From NCBI RefSeq assembly GCF_902806685.2, contig NC_048538.1, positions 930,001 to 994,000 on the forward strand: DNA of 64,000 nt, given 5' to 3'. Positions 39,561-50,180 of the stretch are shown here, in pieces. Under the pieces are notes generated by a model, which was not told where the DNA came from, searched no databases, and saw only the letters and a program-made list of their open reading frames with translations. Made by a program: the position numbers and the translations under genes. The DNA comes from Maniola hyperantus (Eukaryota > Arthropoda > Insecta > Lepidoptera > Nymphalidae). Within the stretch, counting starts at the first letter, position 1. Every line of letters starts with the position of its first letter.

Positions 39561-40259
39561 AAAAAAACATTTAATGAAGTCCAGATGTGGTTTAAACTGC
39601 AGTCGGATTTTTCGAAAACTTTAAGAAAAGAACATTAAAATATAGTGCTCGAAAGTAGGAAGCGATTTAAGTTTTTTTTGGATACGAAGAGTATTTAATT
39701 TTGTGATATTAATGTTGAGATATTTAATTGATACTTTGCCTTAATTTCTCATAATACATAATTTATATATCGACTTGGTGGTAGAGTCAATATCAATGGA
39801 TACCATAATAAACGAAACTATATTGAGAATTTTATATGTTTAGATAGAAGATCAAGAACATGGACAGACAAAAATATCACATAACACATTCCAATCAATG
39901 GTAGAGACATAATTACATCAAACGGTTAAGATTTCAAATCTTTTCGAGGGAATTCATTAGAAACTACTATATTATTTAGCATATTTATAATTAATTTACT
40001 AAATATGCTAAAATCTCCGATACATGATAGGCATCTTGGCGGTATAATTCGAGGAATTCAGTTAACCTCATTCAAAGTCATTTAAAACAATACTGAATTT
40101 ATGAAATTTTTATTTATCAAAACTATTAATTATTATAGACAGAATGTATTCAGGCCATCAGTTATTTATGAATTCTTTTTATTCATACTAATAGTTTAAT
40201 AGATTTCTAGTTTTATTTATAATACAATAATATGTAATAAGAATGAAGGCTAAGTAGGT
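39561..40259. other. AT-rich unique DNA
   Basis: No gene; a short AT palindrome (TTTAGCATATTTATAA/TTTACTAAATATGCTAAA) near 39975-40012. Confidence 0.35.
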
Positions 40260-40570
40260 AGTTAATAGCTTTTTCACGCAAATTCGTCCACGTGGATTTA
40301 GGTTTTAAGAAAGACCCTGTTGGAATTTATCAAAATCCTTTCATAGAGTGTCTACATTAAAAGCAGCAAGTAAAATTGCAAAAGTAACCCAGTCATCTGC
40401 GCTGCACGTTGATGACATAAGTCAGTCAGTTTTTCCTGTTATATCGCCAGCGTGGATTTAACTTTATAAAGACCTCATGGGATCTCATGATTTTCTAATT
40501 TTCATACCAAACCTCATTACAATCGGTAAGTAGATGGGCCGTGAAAAGGTAACAGACAGATAGATTGACA
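40260..40570 (-). mobile_element. old, degraded Helitron remnants
   Basis: TTCGTCCACGTGGATTTAGG and CATAAGTCAGTCAG echo type 1/2 ends; termini not recognisable. Confidence 0.4.
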
Positions 40571-40892
40571 AAGCTTCAGCAATAGCTCCTATAGCTTTTC
40601 AGCAGCTGATTCTGATAAAATAAAAGCTTAGGTTTCCATAAAGAAATCGGGAATCTGTACGGAAGAATTTGAGTTTTTCATAGACGGCAAAGATCTTGCG
40701 ACTAGCAAAATGCTGTCGGGAACTAGTAGTAGTGGTTTTTGGCTCTGTAAATTCTCTAGTGTTTCAGTGTACAGACCAAATTAAGATGGAAGTTGAATTA
40801 CTGAAATAACTAGACTGGACATATCTTGCCGATTGGCTATGAGGCTGCGTTGCAGCCTAGTTAAAGTTGGCACACTACAAACACTACGGGAC

Positions 40893-41112
40893 TGTACACA
40901 AAACTGCGATGCGACGCGATGCGAATTCGCAACGCAGAAAGTTGCGACACGAATTGCTGCGATGCGATTTCGTGCTGCAAGGCGTCTCCATTCCACGATA
41001 AGGTGACATCGCAGGAATGCGCGATGCGAATCAATTCGCAAGTTCTTGCGACGCGACGTGCGAGCTCGCAGGTTTTTGCGATGCAACGTCGCATCGCAGT
41101 TTTGTGTATAAG
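40893..41112. mobile_element. CpG-rich MITE, hAT-like ends
   Basis: TACACAAAACTGCGATGCGA at left and its perfect complement at right (about 22 bp including CG), extending loosely to GGGACTG/AAGCCCT ends. The interior is dense in GCGATGCGA and CGCAAG. No clear 8-bp target duplication could be settled. Frames on both strands are by-products. Confidence 0.68.
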
Positions 41113-41252
41113 CCCTACACTTTACCCTATTTAGTTCACTACATTAAACACCTACTGAATTGTATAGACAGATAGATCATCAACATCGCTTCAATATTGA
41201 GTTCTCCCTTAAAAATTAAATACAAATATGTAGGTAGGTAACTGAAAAGCTG

Positions 41253-41640
41253 TAATAGCCTAGTGGTTAGGACGTCCGCCTCCTAATCGGAGGTCGGGAT
41301 TCGATTCCGGGCACGCACCTCTAGCTTTTCGGAAATAAGTGCGTTTATTAGGACGACCTAATCGAAAGCCGGGGGTTCGATTCCGGGCACGCACCTCTAA
41401 CCTTTCGGAAATAAGTGCGTTTAAGTAATTGAATATCACTTAGGTACTGTAACGGTGAAGGGAAACATCGCATCGTGAGAAAGCTGCATGCCTGAGAGTT
41501 CTTCATAATGTTCTCAAAGGTGTTTGAAGTCTGCCAATCTGCGCTTGGCCAGCGTGGTAGACTATGGTCAAAACCTTGCTCACTCTGAGAGGAGACCCGT
41601 GCTCTGTATTGAGCCGGCGATGGGTTATCATGATGATTGT
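41253..41640 (+). mobile_element. SINE-B with duplicated B-box segment
   Basis: The head AGCCTAGTGGTTAGGACGTC and first B box ATTCGATTCCGGGCACGCAC are followed 81 bp later by a second GGTTCGATTCCGGGCACGCA. The rest of the body is normal to the ATGATGATT end. Confidence 0.85.
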
Positions 41641-41879
41641 AGCTGACTTACAAGATATTTTGTAGTTAATTAACAGATTCTTTTTTTTAATCTCAAATGT
41701 CAAATCGTCGCACATTTTATTTTTATTTTATTTAATTTATTTTGACTCGAGGTACGAGGTACCCCTATTTTTCTTTGATTTCACGTCACCATAACCTAAT
41801 ATTTGACTATCGTCGATTCAGGCTTAAACCTAGAGTTCCCTCACTCTAGTTCACTCTGACACTGTTGTATGACGTCTTA
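41641..41879. other. unique DNA
   Basis: Nothing recognised. Confidence 0.35.
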
Positions 41880-42124
41880 CAGCCGTACTCAGAGTCGCGT
41901 AATCGTTACTTAAGTTTAGTAAAAACGAGACAGAGCCTATATCTCTCACATAAATATAGGCAATAGGTGAATAGGCATCTTCTAGGTAAACGCGTCCCAT
42001 CTTAGGCCACATCATCACTTCCCATCAGGTGTGATTGTGGTCAAGCGTACACCTATAATGAATAAAAAAAAAAAAAACATAAATCTGTCTCGTTTTAACT
42101 CAATCTATGAGTACGGCAGATAGA
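41880..42124. mobile_element. MITE (M5) containing a LINE tail
   Basis: GCCGTACTCAGAGT..AAAAACGAGACAGA at left complements TCTGTCTCGTTTTAACTC..GAGTACGGC at right. A second copy lies at 55775-55872. Confidence 0.68.
41956..42075 (+). mobile_element. LINE 3' end nested in M5, 8-bp target duplication
   Basis: GGTGAATAGGCATCTTCTAG, ATCATCACTTCCCATCAGGT, AATGAATAAAAAAAAAAA. ACATAAAT flanks it on both sides (41948-41955, 42076-42083). Confidence 0.8.
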
Positions 42125-42581
42125 CACGCAATATCAAAACGAACACACAGCTTTTGATTTCTATTTGATTGTCTCCATTTTTATGGCGGGTTTTATAATT
42201 TTTATCGGCGCTATAGAATTAATATTGAATGTCATATTAATGATAGTATGTTTTATCGTTCATCTCGAATATTTGTTTATCAATATTTAATAGCTTTTTA
42301 AAAGAGAAAGGGTTATATATTTGTATGGTTTTGTGTGAACATATAATCATGTCTTGGCGCCTATGGTCTTTATGCGTCATTTTATGATGATTGCACATTA
42401 CGGTTGTCCGCAACGCAAAATGTTTTATTTTTGATGATGGAGATGATGGAAGATTGATACTGTAGCTCCCTGATGGCATATTATGGTAATATTATGGTAG
42501 AATAATCGAGTTTTCACTCATATACTTATTCTGTTTTCATGAGTGAGTTTCAATCCTTTTTGGTAAGTAGGTACATTAAAA
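42125..42581. other. unique DNA
   Basis: Nothing recognised. Confidence 0.35.
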
Positions 42582-42900
42582 AAACCGACCAAGTGCGAGT
42601 CACACTCGTGCACCAAGGGTTTCGTACTACAGTCGTATTTTTTCGACATTTTGCAAGATAAATTAAAAACTGTTACCTACGCATAAAAATAAATAAAAAT
42701 CCGTTTTAGAGTTTACAAGTAAAGCCCTTTCATATACCTACTCCACTCGGTATGGTAATCCTAATCTTACTTTGAACTTTGATAATACGATTGTTTGTTC
42801 ATGAACCCATTTGAATTTTTTCTTGTGATGTAACCACAAAATGGTTTTCGGATTTTTTCCTTTACTTGTTCTGTAAGATGAGACCTACCTTTTTACAAAA
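42582..42900 (+). mobile_element. REP-F, 3'-truncated
   Basis: AAAAAACCGACCAAGTGCGA start; stops after GTAAGATGAGACCTACC, short of the GGAACCCT end. Confidence 0.72.
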
Positions 42901-42954
42901 ATTTTCTTATAGATCTCGTAGATAAATTATATTTAGGAAGATATTTATGTAAAA

Positions 42955-43137
42955 CTAGCTGCCCTGGCGAACTTCGTTCCGCCTAACAGTCGATTCAAAT
43001 TTTTTAAATTTTTCCCTCCGTAAGAACCATCCTCGTACTTCAAGGAATATTATAAAAAAGAATTAGCGAAATCGGTTCAGCTGTTCTCGAGATTTGCGAT
43101 GAGCAACACATTTAGTGATTTATTTTTATGTTATAGA
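42955..43137 (-). mobile_element. Helitron (type 3), complete
   Basis: CTAG 42955-42958, CCTGGCGAACTTCGTTCCGCC, TTCAAGGAATATTA, GA 43136-43137. Confidence 0.85.
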
Positions 43138-43499
43138 CATGCTATTAAATGTCTTTCATTAAATATTTTTTAACTCCAAGAGTAGACACGGGCTAAAAAA
43201 ATAATTCTATGAAAAAAAAGTTGCACACACAAAACCTTTGAATTCCGCCATGTCTCAATTGTTTATTTTCGCTCCAAAATTATGCACCCAGAGTGTTCAA
43301 GTCTTAATGCAGTTGTCACAGACTATTAACCGCTCTTGGCTCCGCCCGCCCCAATTTGTCGCTCTTTCTGCCCGGCTGCTGTGCCACTAATGAGTTTTTT
43401 GGACGTAGAATTTGTTTCGCTGTCTGCTTGTGTCTATCTTAGGGCGGGACTACACGGCCCGGTTGCACATCGGTTCTAAAATGAAATTCAAAGCTCGTT
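43138..43499. other. unique DNA
   Basis: Nothing recognised. Confidence 0.35.
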
Positions 43500-43624
43500 T
43501 ATAGTGTATTCATTTTGCTGTGTCAACTGTCATGTCAAAAGTACGATTGCAGTCCTTAATTAAATTAACTTAAGAGTGAAACTTTCTTGCAGTTGGACTG
43601 TAAAATCTATTGAACCCAAAATAT

Positions 43625-43810
43625 ATCAGTAGGTCGATTTCGTAAAACCTTCATCAATCATTATTACAATCTCAATTATTGTTCTGATTGGCTGAATTCT
43701 TGTTGCAACAATGCAATGTAGCCAATAGTGAGCAAGCGTCAACCAATCAGGAATGATTGCGATAGTGGCATTGTAACTGTCATTCTACCACAATCGCGCA
43801 CCAGTTTCAA
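43625..43810. mobile_element. MITE-like repeat (M3), uninterrupted copy
   Basis: CATCAATCATTATTACAATC, TGTTGCAACAATGCAATG, GAGCAAGCGTCAACCAATCA, GTAACTGTCATTCTACC. Serves as the empty-site reference for 34925-35240. Confidence 0.6.
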
Positions 43811-43839
43811 TTATTCTGAGGTTATCTGAATAACTTTGA

Positions 43840-43984
43840 TAAAAATTCACGATCTTCGGATTTTTTCCTTTACTCGTGCTATAGGACAAGTACTACCAAA
43901 TTTCATGATTCTATGTCAACCGAATTGACAGACACGACAGACAGACAGACCGACAACGAAGTTGTCCTACAAGGGTCCCTTTTT
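43840..43984 (+). mobile_element. REP-F 3' fragment
   Basis: GATCTTCGGATTTTTTCCTT to ACAAGGGTCCC; joined directly to the next copy in opposite orientation. Confidence 0.65.
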
Positions 43985-44034
43985 AGGGTTCCGTACCTCA
44001 AAAGGAAAAACGGAACCCTTATAGGATCACTTTG

Positions 44035-44098
<64 letters not shown>

Positions 44099-44457
44099 CT
44101 GTCAAGAAACCTACAGGGTACTTCCCGTTGACCTAGAATCATGAAATTTGGCAGGTAGGTAGACCTTATAGCTGACATTTGGGGGGAAATCTGAAAACCG
44201 TGAATTTAGGGTTAGATCACACAAAAAAAATTAAATTGTGGTCATGAACTAATAATTAGTATTTTCAACTTTAGAAGTGAATGACTATATCAAGTGGGGT
44301 ATCATATGAAAGGTCTTCACCTGTACATTCTAAAACAGATTTTAATTTATTTTTATGCATCATAGTTTTTGAATTATCGTGCAAAATGTCAAAAAAAATA
44401 CGACTGTAGTACGGAACCCTCATTGCGCGAGCCTGACTCGCACTTGGCCGGTTTTTA
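43985..44457 (-). mobile_element. REP-F (full length) with (GTCT)n
   Basis: TTTTAGGGTTCCGTACCTC start, (GTCT)n expansion 44031-44103, ends GACTCGCACTTGGCCGGTTT. Confidence 0.83.
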
Positions 44458-44779
44458 TTTATTTATTATTACCCCAAAACAATCGGAATAAAACCGCTCA
44501 GTGTAGTGTAGACCGAACCTTATAATATATCCTATTTTTTATAAATTTTCCACTGGGCTCGAAGGAGTAGTTACAAAGTGTAATCTGCATAAGAAATTCT
44601 TATTAATTCCGTTGGAAAATAACATTACTTTTTGTTGTTCTCGGCTATTTCTGTGTTTCAAATTAAACGTGGAAAGGAATGTCTAGATAAGTTTACATTT
44701 TCTGTTAAGCCAAATAAAAATCTTTTTTTTTACACGACTACCCCCCAGAAAAAATTAACGTGTAATATTTTCAGGTGTT
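44458..44779. other. unique DNA
   Basis: Nothing recognised. Confidence 0.35.
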
Positions 44780-44945
44780 CATATTGTATGTATGTGAGTT
44801 TCTTTATTCCACCATAACTTCTAAATGCTTGAACAGATTTGCATAGGTATATTATGGGTAATGGGGTATCGTTAGAATCCTTATATCATCCCGAGTGACA
44901 CGGGCTAAATTTAAAAAAAAATGGCAGCTGTATTTTGAAACGGTT
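44780..44945 (+). mobile_element. unclassified interspersed repeat, copy 2
   Basis: GTTTCTTTATTCCACCATAA, TGCTTGAACAGATTTG, TCATCCCGAGTGACACGGGC; partner of 39395-39560. Confidence 0.55.
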
Positions 44946-45062
44946 TTTTTGTTTATTTTTTGGCAGGGCATCAGAGCATTCGCGATAATTTTTTTTTTAA
45001 TTTTAGCTTGTTTATTGATTCTTCCGAGTAGGTAATCAAACTTTTTACAGTGATAGCTTAAA

Positions 45063-45358
45063 TATAATGCGTAAAAAATGACTTTCATGCGCCATTCTAA
45101 CTTTATGTGTCAGATTTAGAAAGAAAGAAAGAAAGAAAAGACGTTTATTTATAACACATCACAACTTAAAGCTAAGAGCTGGTTATTCCGGCGCTTCTTC
45201 CACCGGAGAACAAGCAAAAGAAGGGCCGGAACAAACTGTCATATTGTGTGGCACAACCCGAAAAAAAGGATTTAAAGGAGAACCGTACTTTTTACATGAA
45301 AGTTTACCTACCCATGGAGTTAAAATGGCGCGTGAAAAGTCATTTTTTACGAACTATA
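45063..45358. mobile_element. MITE (M2) interrupted by a LINE tail
   Basis: TATAATGCGTAAAAAATGAC..GCGCCATTCTAACT at left; AGTTAAAATGGCGCGTGAAA..CATTTTTTACGAACTATA at right. Ends are complementary over about 40 bp. Confidence 0.75.
45118..45262 (-). mobile_element. LINE 3' tail with (TTTC)n, nested in M2
   Basis: (AAAG)n at left; on the minus strand GGTTGTGCCACAC.., then the hairpin TTCCGGCCCTTCTT/AAGAAGCGCCGGAA and the tail. Shares GTTGTGCCACAC with the insertion at 3296-3571. Confidence 0.7.
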
Positions 45359-45639
45359 CCAATGGATGTGCTTTTGTTAAATAAAAATGAAATGTTTTTA
45401 ATTTCAGGTAAGATTGATTTGGTGATAAAGTGGTAAGCAAACATTAATTATAATTAATTTATAAGTAAGTTATAGGTACTGACTTTAAGTATGGGTACTT
45501 AATAATACTTAATTTACACACTAGTAATATAATTTACGTTTAAAAACACGTTTTGATTTTATTTCCGACATCTAAGGCGCCGCCGAATAAAGAATCTGTA
45601 AGGCATGGGACATACTGGAGACGAAATTTACTTTTTTTT
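45359..45639. other. unique DNA
   Basis: Nothing recognised. Confidence 0.35.
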
Positions 45640-45838
45640 TTTTTAAATTACGACTAGTTAAAATTAGAGCCTCAATATCTCAACCGGTAAAAGAGTGGAC
45701 TGAAAACCGAAAGGCCCGACGGTTCAAACCCCGCCCGTTGCACTATTGTCGTACCTACTCCTAGCACAAGCTTGATGCTTAGTTGGAGAGGAAAGGGGAA
45801 TATTAGTCATTCAACATGGCTAATTCTTTTATAAAAAA
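45640..45838 (+). mobile_element. SINE-C (near full length)
   Basis: Head CTCAACCGGTAAAAGAGTGG, B box GGTTCAAACCCC, GTACCTACTCCTAGCACAAG, GGAATATTAGTCATTCAACA, A-run tail. Confidence 0.85.
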
Positions 45839-46043
45839 AAAAGTCTTAAATGATGTCTCCATTGTGTCCCAAGCTTTACTTCAAATAAAGCAACTGCCGC
45901 TACTTACCGATAAACTGTGCCCATTAAACTATTATGGTTCGCCATAAAAAAGTTACGGCTTCTAAATATTCTCAACGCCATGCCGGTCGGACCCATAAAC
46001 CAATATCTTTGTCGCGCAAAATGCTGATCAGCATTCGTTTTTT

Positions 46044-46698
46044 AACCGACTTTAAAAAAGGAGGAGGTTCTCAATTCGTCGGAATCTTTTTTTTTTTTTT
46101 TTATTTTTTTTTTTTTTATGTAGGTATGTTCCCCGATTTTGAAAATTCTTTTTTTGTTTGAAAGGGTATACTTCAAAGTTGGTCCCATTTAAATTTGGTG
46201 AAGATCTGATGAACATCTTCGAAGATAGATACTGGAACTCCTCAACGGATAAGAGTAAATTGCTCGCGATCAGTGTAATAGCTTAGTAAACAGTAGATTT
46301 TTAACCAGTCATAGCATAATTCCATGGGGCCACTAAAAATTGTGAAATAATTTTCTTTTCCAAAAAAAATAAAAACCGACTTCGATACACAAACACTAAA
46401 AATTGAAAAATAATTTAATTTATTACCGAATATATTATGTATACAAGAGTTAATATAGTTCCATAATAATATTTTTTGGGGTCGGTGCCAATGAGGTGCC
46501 ATTGTGGAGTCTCATAAAAATATGAAGTCTAGACGATTCGCGCAGCTAAAGCTAATTGGCACCGGCACCAAAAAGTATTATTATGGAACTATATTAACTC
46601 TTGTATACATAATATATTCGGTAATAAATTAAATTATTTTTCAATTTTTAGTGTTTGTGTATCGAAGTCGGTTTTTATTTTTTTTGTAAAATTTTTTT
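46044..46698 (+). mobile_element. foldback element FB-J, copy 2
   Basis: AACCGACTTTAAAAAAGGAG start. Arms 46361-46479 and 46568-46686 are reverse complements with one mismatch in 119 bp. A 23-bp deletion relative to copy 1 lies near 46137. Confidence 0.85.
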
Positions 46699-46975
46699 AT
46701 TATCGTAACTGATAACTTAGTGATTAAACCGTCAGCCGATTCGGGAGGCCGGGCACGCTCCTCTTTTCGGTCGAGATGTCACTCAAGTAAATTTTTCCAT
46801 ATCTCATTAACATCGAAATGACTTCATTTTGACGCCAGCCGAAATAAAAATATACCATCAGCTCGAAACTTCAGTCTAGTCTAGTCACTAAAATGGCGGG
46901 CACGCGCATTAGCAATTTGCGGGACTTGTATCTACGACTTAAGTAAGTTTTTTATTTGAATACTTATTGAGATAA
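46699..46975. other. mostly unique DNA, possible SINE-B head relic
   Basis: GTCAGCCGATTCGGGAGGCC..GGGCACGCTCC near 46730 echoes a SINE-B head; too degraded to assign. Confidence 0.3.
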
Positions 46976-47195
46976 TCTAAATATATAAAAGGAAAAGGTG
47001 ACTGACTGACTGACTGACTGATCTATTAGCGCACAGCTCAAACTACTGGACGGATCGGGCTGAAATTTGGCATGCAGATAGCTATTATGACGTAGGCATG
47101 CGCTAAGAAAGGATTTTCGAAAATTCAACGCCTAAGGGTGTGAAATAGGGGTTTTAAATTTGTGTAGTCATGCGGACGAAGTCGCGAGTCGCTAG
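46976..47195 (+). mobile_element. Helitron (type 1), complete
   Basis: A then TC 46976, (GACT)n, GCGGACGAAGTCGCGAG, CTAG 47192-47195 then T. Confidence 0.87.
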
Positions 47196-47571
47196 TTGTA
47201 TGATAAACTTGGATAATTAATACCTTCAAGCCCTATAGCTGTTTCAGCGAGTAGAGCTGTTTGTTTACCCAAGACCTTATCACGAGATATGAATCCCATA
47301 ATCGACGCGAGTGATGAAACATCCTTAACGCACGATCTCGCGCAGTAAATATCGGAGTAAGCACGTCCAGAGTAATTCCATCAGTTTATTTATACTCATC
47401 GAAGATCGACGCGAGCGTTCTTCAGAACGGAGCCAGTCAAATTGCAAAAGCCGATTCTGCCGAGCTAATTGATCAACCGATCAATTGGAATATGCAACAA
47501 TATATGAATGAATTGCTGATGTATTGTTAATTTTATGTACCTAGGTACCCCTGTTGTTGATTTATCTTGTA
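47196..47571. other. unique DNA
   Basis: Nothing recognised. Confidence 0.35.
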
Positions 47572-47880
47572 CTAGATGATGCCCGCGAATGCGTATATGC
47601 GTTAGTTTTGGTATTTAAAAAATCCCGTAGGATTTTTTTTGATTTTCCGGTATATAACGTTGCCTATATCCGGGACGTAAGCTATCTCTGTACCAAATAT
47701 CACGACTTCTTCGTTTAATTTAGGCTTTTTGAAAATCCCGTGGGAACTTTTTAATTTTCTGTAACAAAAAGTAGAGCAAATGTTCCCCGGGGTGCAAACC
47801 GTATTTGTAATAAGTTTCATCGAAATCGGATGAACTGTAAAAAGCTAGCAGACAGACAGACACACTTTTACATGCATGGA
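47572..47880 (-). mobile_element. two degraded Helitron (type 2) pieces in tandem
   Basis: CTAGATGATGCCCGCGAATG..AATCCCGTAGGA..TTTTCCGG, then a second AATCCCGTGGGAACTTTTTA block and CAGACAGACAGACACAC 5' part. Confidence 0.6.
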
Positions 47881-48228
47881 TGCATGTATAGATTCTATAG
47901 CGTGGTTAAGTGGTAAAATATTTATTTGCCTGTGCATGTGTGCCGATATTTACGACAGAGAAACCTCAAAACATCTTAAAATAATAATTTTATTTACGGT
48001 TTTTTTGTATGACCTAACGTGCGATGACATACCCAGGCGGGTTGAGCCATAACACTGGTACTTAAAGATAGACATAGAGCGAAACATCGACTTATGAATC
48101 GACACGCGATCGTAAATCCGGTGTAGTGACGCCGACAAATCATTCAAACTCGAATCGGACGAGTCGTAAATACGTCGACGGTATGCATTAATCATTGAAA
48201 GGTCCAGAATAAGACCGCCGCGGGCGCA
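47881..48228. other. unique DNA
   Basis: A reverse 103-codon frame spans this stretch without recognisable motifs; see rejected items. Confidence 0.3.
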
Positions 48229-48342
48229 CGCGATTGGCCGGCCGGTGGAACAATTATTCAAACGTCGCGCCGCGATTGGCCGGCGTCTGGTTTTTTCTTA
48301 CGTTGTCAGCGTGATGGATTCCACCCTTCAACTCTTGCGCAG
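48229..48342 (+). promoter_or_regulatory. candidate CpG-rich promoter with paired inverted CCAAT boxes
   Basis: CGCGATTGGCCGGC occurs twice, 42 bp apart (48229-48242, 48271-48284), each containing ATTGG. 30 bp after the second is an ATG (48314) opening MDSTLQLLR and ending in CAG followed by a donor-like GTTAGA. No downstream exon identified. Confidence 0.25.
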
Positions 48343-48575
48343 GTTAGATGAGTTTATTGTATGTGTGCCGTATGTACGCGGGTTTTTTACCTATGTTACT
48401 AACACGCGCTATTGCCTGCGTGTCTCTTGTAAATGGTCGTTTGTAGTGCGGTAACTACATAATATTGTTATGTATGTTGTAAATAATGTATGAATAAATT
48501 ATTGATATACTTTGTATCATGCTTTTAGAACTAGCTAATGTTGTTTAAATTCACTCTAATTTTAGTGGTTTACTA
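48343..48575. other. unique DNA
   Basis: Nothing further recognised; an intron or 5' UTR if the promoter call is right. Confidence 0.3.
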
Positions 48576-49125
48576 GCTCATGCATGCAACTCCGTTCGCG
48601 TGGATTTAGGTTTCATAAATCCTGTGGACGACCTCCCTGGCGCAGTGGTGAGCGCTGTGGTCTTAATAGTGGAAGGTCCCGGGTTCGATTCCTGGCAGGG
48701 GTTTGGAATTTTATAATTTCTAAATTTCTGGTCTGGTCTGGTGGGAGGCTTCGGCCGTGGCTAGTTACCACCCTACCGGCAAAGCCGTGCCGCCAAGTGA
48801 TTTAGCGTTCCGGTACGATGCCGTGTAGAAACCAAAGGGGTATGGGTTTAATAAAAACTGCCATACCCCTTCCAGGTTAGCCCGCTATCATCTTAGGCTG
48901 CATCATCACTTACCACCAGGTGAGATTGCAGTCAAGGGCTAACTTGTATCTGAATAAAAAAAAAAAAAAACCTGTTTGATTTTCCCCGGATAATAGGTAA
49001 GTAGCCTATGCCACTCTCCAATCCAGGTATGTAACTTTACCTACCCATGCAAAAATCACGTCGATATGTTGCTCCATTGTGACGTGATTGAAGGACAAAC
49101 CAACAAACTTTTGCATTAAAAATAT
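48576..49125 (-). mobile_element. Helitron (type 2) split by SINE-A
   Basis: CTAG near 48573, CATGCAACTCCGTTCGCG end; it resumes at 48971 with CCTGTTTGATTTTCCCC and continues to AAACTTTTGCATTAAAAATA. Confidence 0.75.
48627..48970 (+). mobile_element. SINE-A (full length), nested in Helitron
   Basis: Complete head (GACGACCTCCCTGGCGCAGT), B box, body and A14 tail. CCTGT at 48621-48625 and 48971-48975 is the target duplication. Very close to the 639-986 copy, so relatively young. Confidence 0.88.
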
Positions 49126-49586
49126 GAATAGTGATGGGTAGTCATGACCAATTTTTCAGTCGAAAGACATTTTGACAGTTTTTGTATTAAGAATCGGTTA
49201 AAAGGATCCCATTTTTATCAAATTTTATAGAAATTCCGATTTAATGCAATTAGATTATACCTATTTATTTGCAAAGACTAGCCCCGGTCGAAGGCTCTAA
49301 AATCGTTTTGTGTAAAATCATGTTAACACTTTATAAAGTGACATGTCGCGGATTCAAACCCGGGAACTCTTGCTGCTAGACGAGTATTATTCTTACCTCA
49401 CTTTGCCATTTAAGAGCATTAAGAGATTATCTTAGGTCAGTACTCAGTACCTACGCAGCATCCTGGTGTCAAGTCACGATGACACATCCATCTTACGTCA
49501 TTGTACCGTCATTCATCTCGTCTTGCAAATCGGTTTGTTGAATACTAAAAATAGAGACTTAGGGCGGGAGCATACACTCGACCAAC
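49126..49586. other. unique DNA
   Basis: Nothing recognised. Confidence 0.35.
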
Positions 49587-49850
49587 CAAACCGTGTAGAA
49601 ACCAAAGGGATATGGGTTTAATAAAAACTACCATACCCCTTCCAGGTTAGCTTGCTTCCATCTTAGACTGCATCATCACTTACCACCAGGTGAGATTGCA
49701 ATCAAGGGCTAATTACTTGTATCTGAATCAGTACCCTTATTATAAATGCGAAAGTGTGTTTGTTTGTTGGTTTGTTGGTTTGTCGTTCAATCACGTCGCA
49801 ACGGAGCAACCGATTCACGTGATTTTTTGCATCAGCTAGTAAAAAAATAA
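49587..49850 (+). mobile_element. SINE-A 3' half interrupted by a minimal Helitron
   Basis: CCGTGTAGAAACCAAAGGGA to GTATCTGAA (49727); the tail TAAAAAAATAAAGG resumes at 49840. The head is missing. Confidence 0.8.
49728..49839 (+). mobile_element. 112-bp Helitron deletion derivative
   Basis: Starts TCAGTACCCTTATTATAAAT, runs to GTGATTTTTTGCAT and jumps to CAGCTAG (49836-49839). Relative to complete type 2 elements the stretch between two GCAT motifs, including the 3' hairpin, is deleted. Flanked by A and T inside the SINE tail. Confidence 0.85.
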
Positions 49851-49939
49851 AGGTACGTACTTGTGATGTAGTGAGAGAAGTATCACGTGTTCTATAAGAT
49901 AATGTACTCTAAAAAGATTTTTCTTGTTTAATGGTAAAA

Positions 49940-50115
49940 GTACCAAGTGTGCTAAGATTCTAAGCAGTATTTTTCTCATGTAAAATGTTGAGCGCCCCTT
50001 CGTTATCGAGATGTGTGCGTTACCGTGCGCGGACGCATGACAGATTTATGTGGGACGCTGCGATCGGTCTCCTTTCCATTATACTGTCATTAGTTAGATA
50101 ATAATTAACTCTTAG
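49940..50115 (+). repeat. CpG-rich repeat unit, copy 1 of 3
   Basis: CCAAGTGTGCTAAGATTCTA, ATGTGTGCGTTACCGTGCGC, CATGACAGATTTATGTGGGA, GCGATCGGTC. Anchor ATGTGTGCG at 50011; copies at 50867 and 51140. Confidence 0.75.
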
Positions 50116-50180
50116 AGTGACACAACCAAAAAGACTTACTTTTAAAACTGTATTTAATCTCTGTTCCCTATTTATTAGAA

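Noticed and set aside
40781..41134. Overlapping frames of 70-100 codons on both strands
   Set aside because: By-products of the CpG-rich MITE with GCGATGCGA repeats.
47950..48261. 103-codon reverse frame upstream of the CpG-rich patch
   Set aside because: No recognisable motif, no splice or poly(A) support; length is within chance expectation for 64 kb. Kept only as a possible divergent partner of the promoter-like site.
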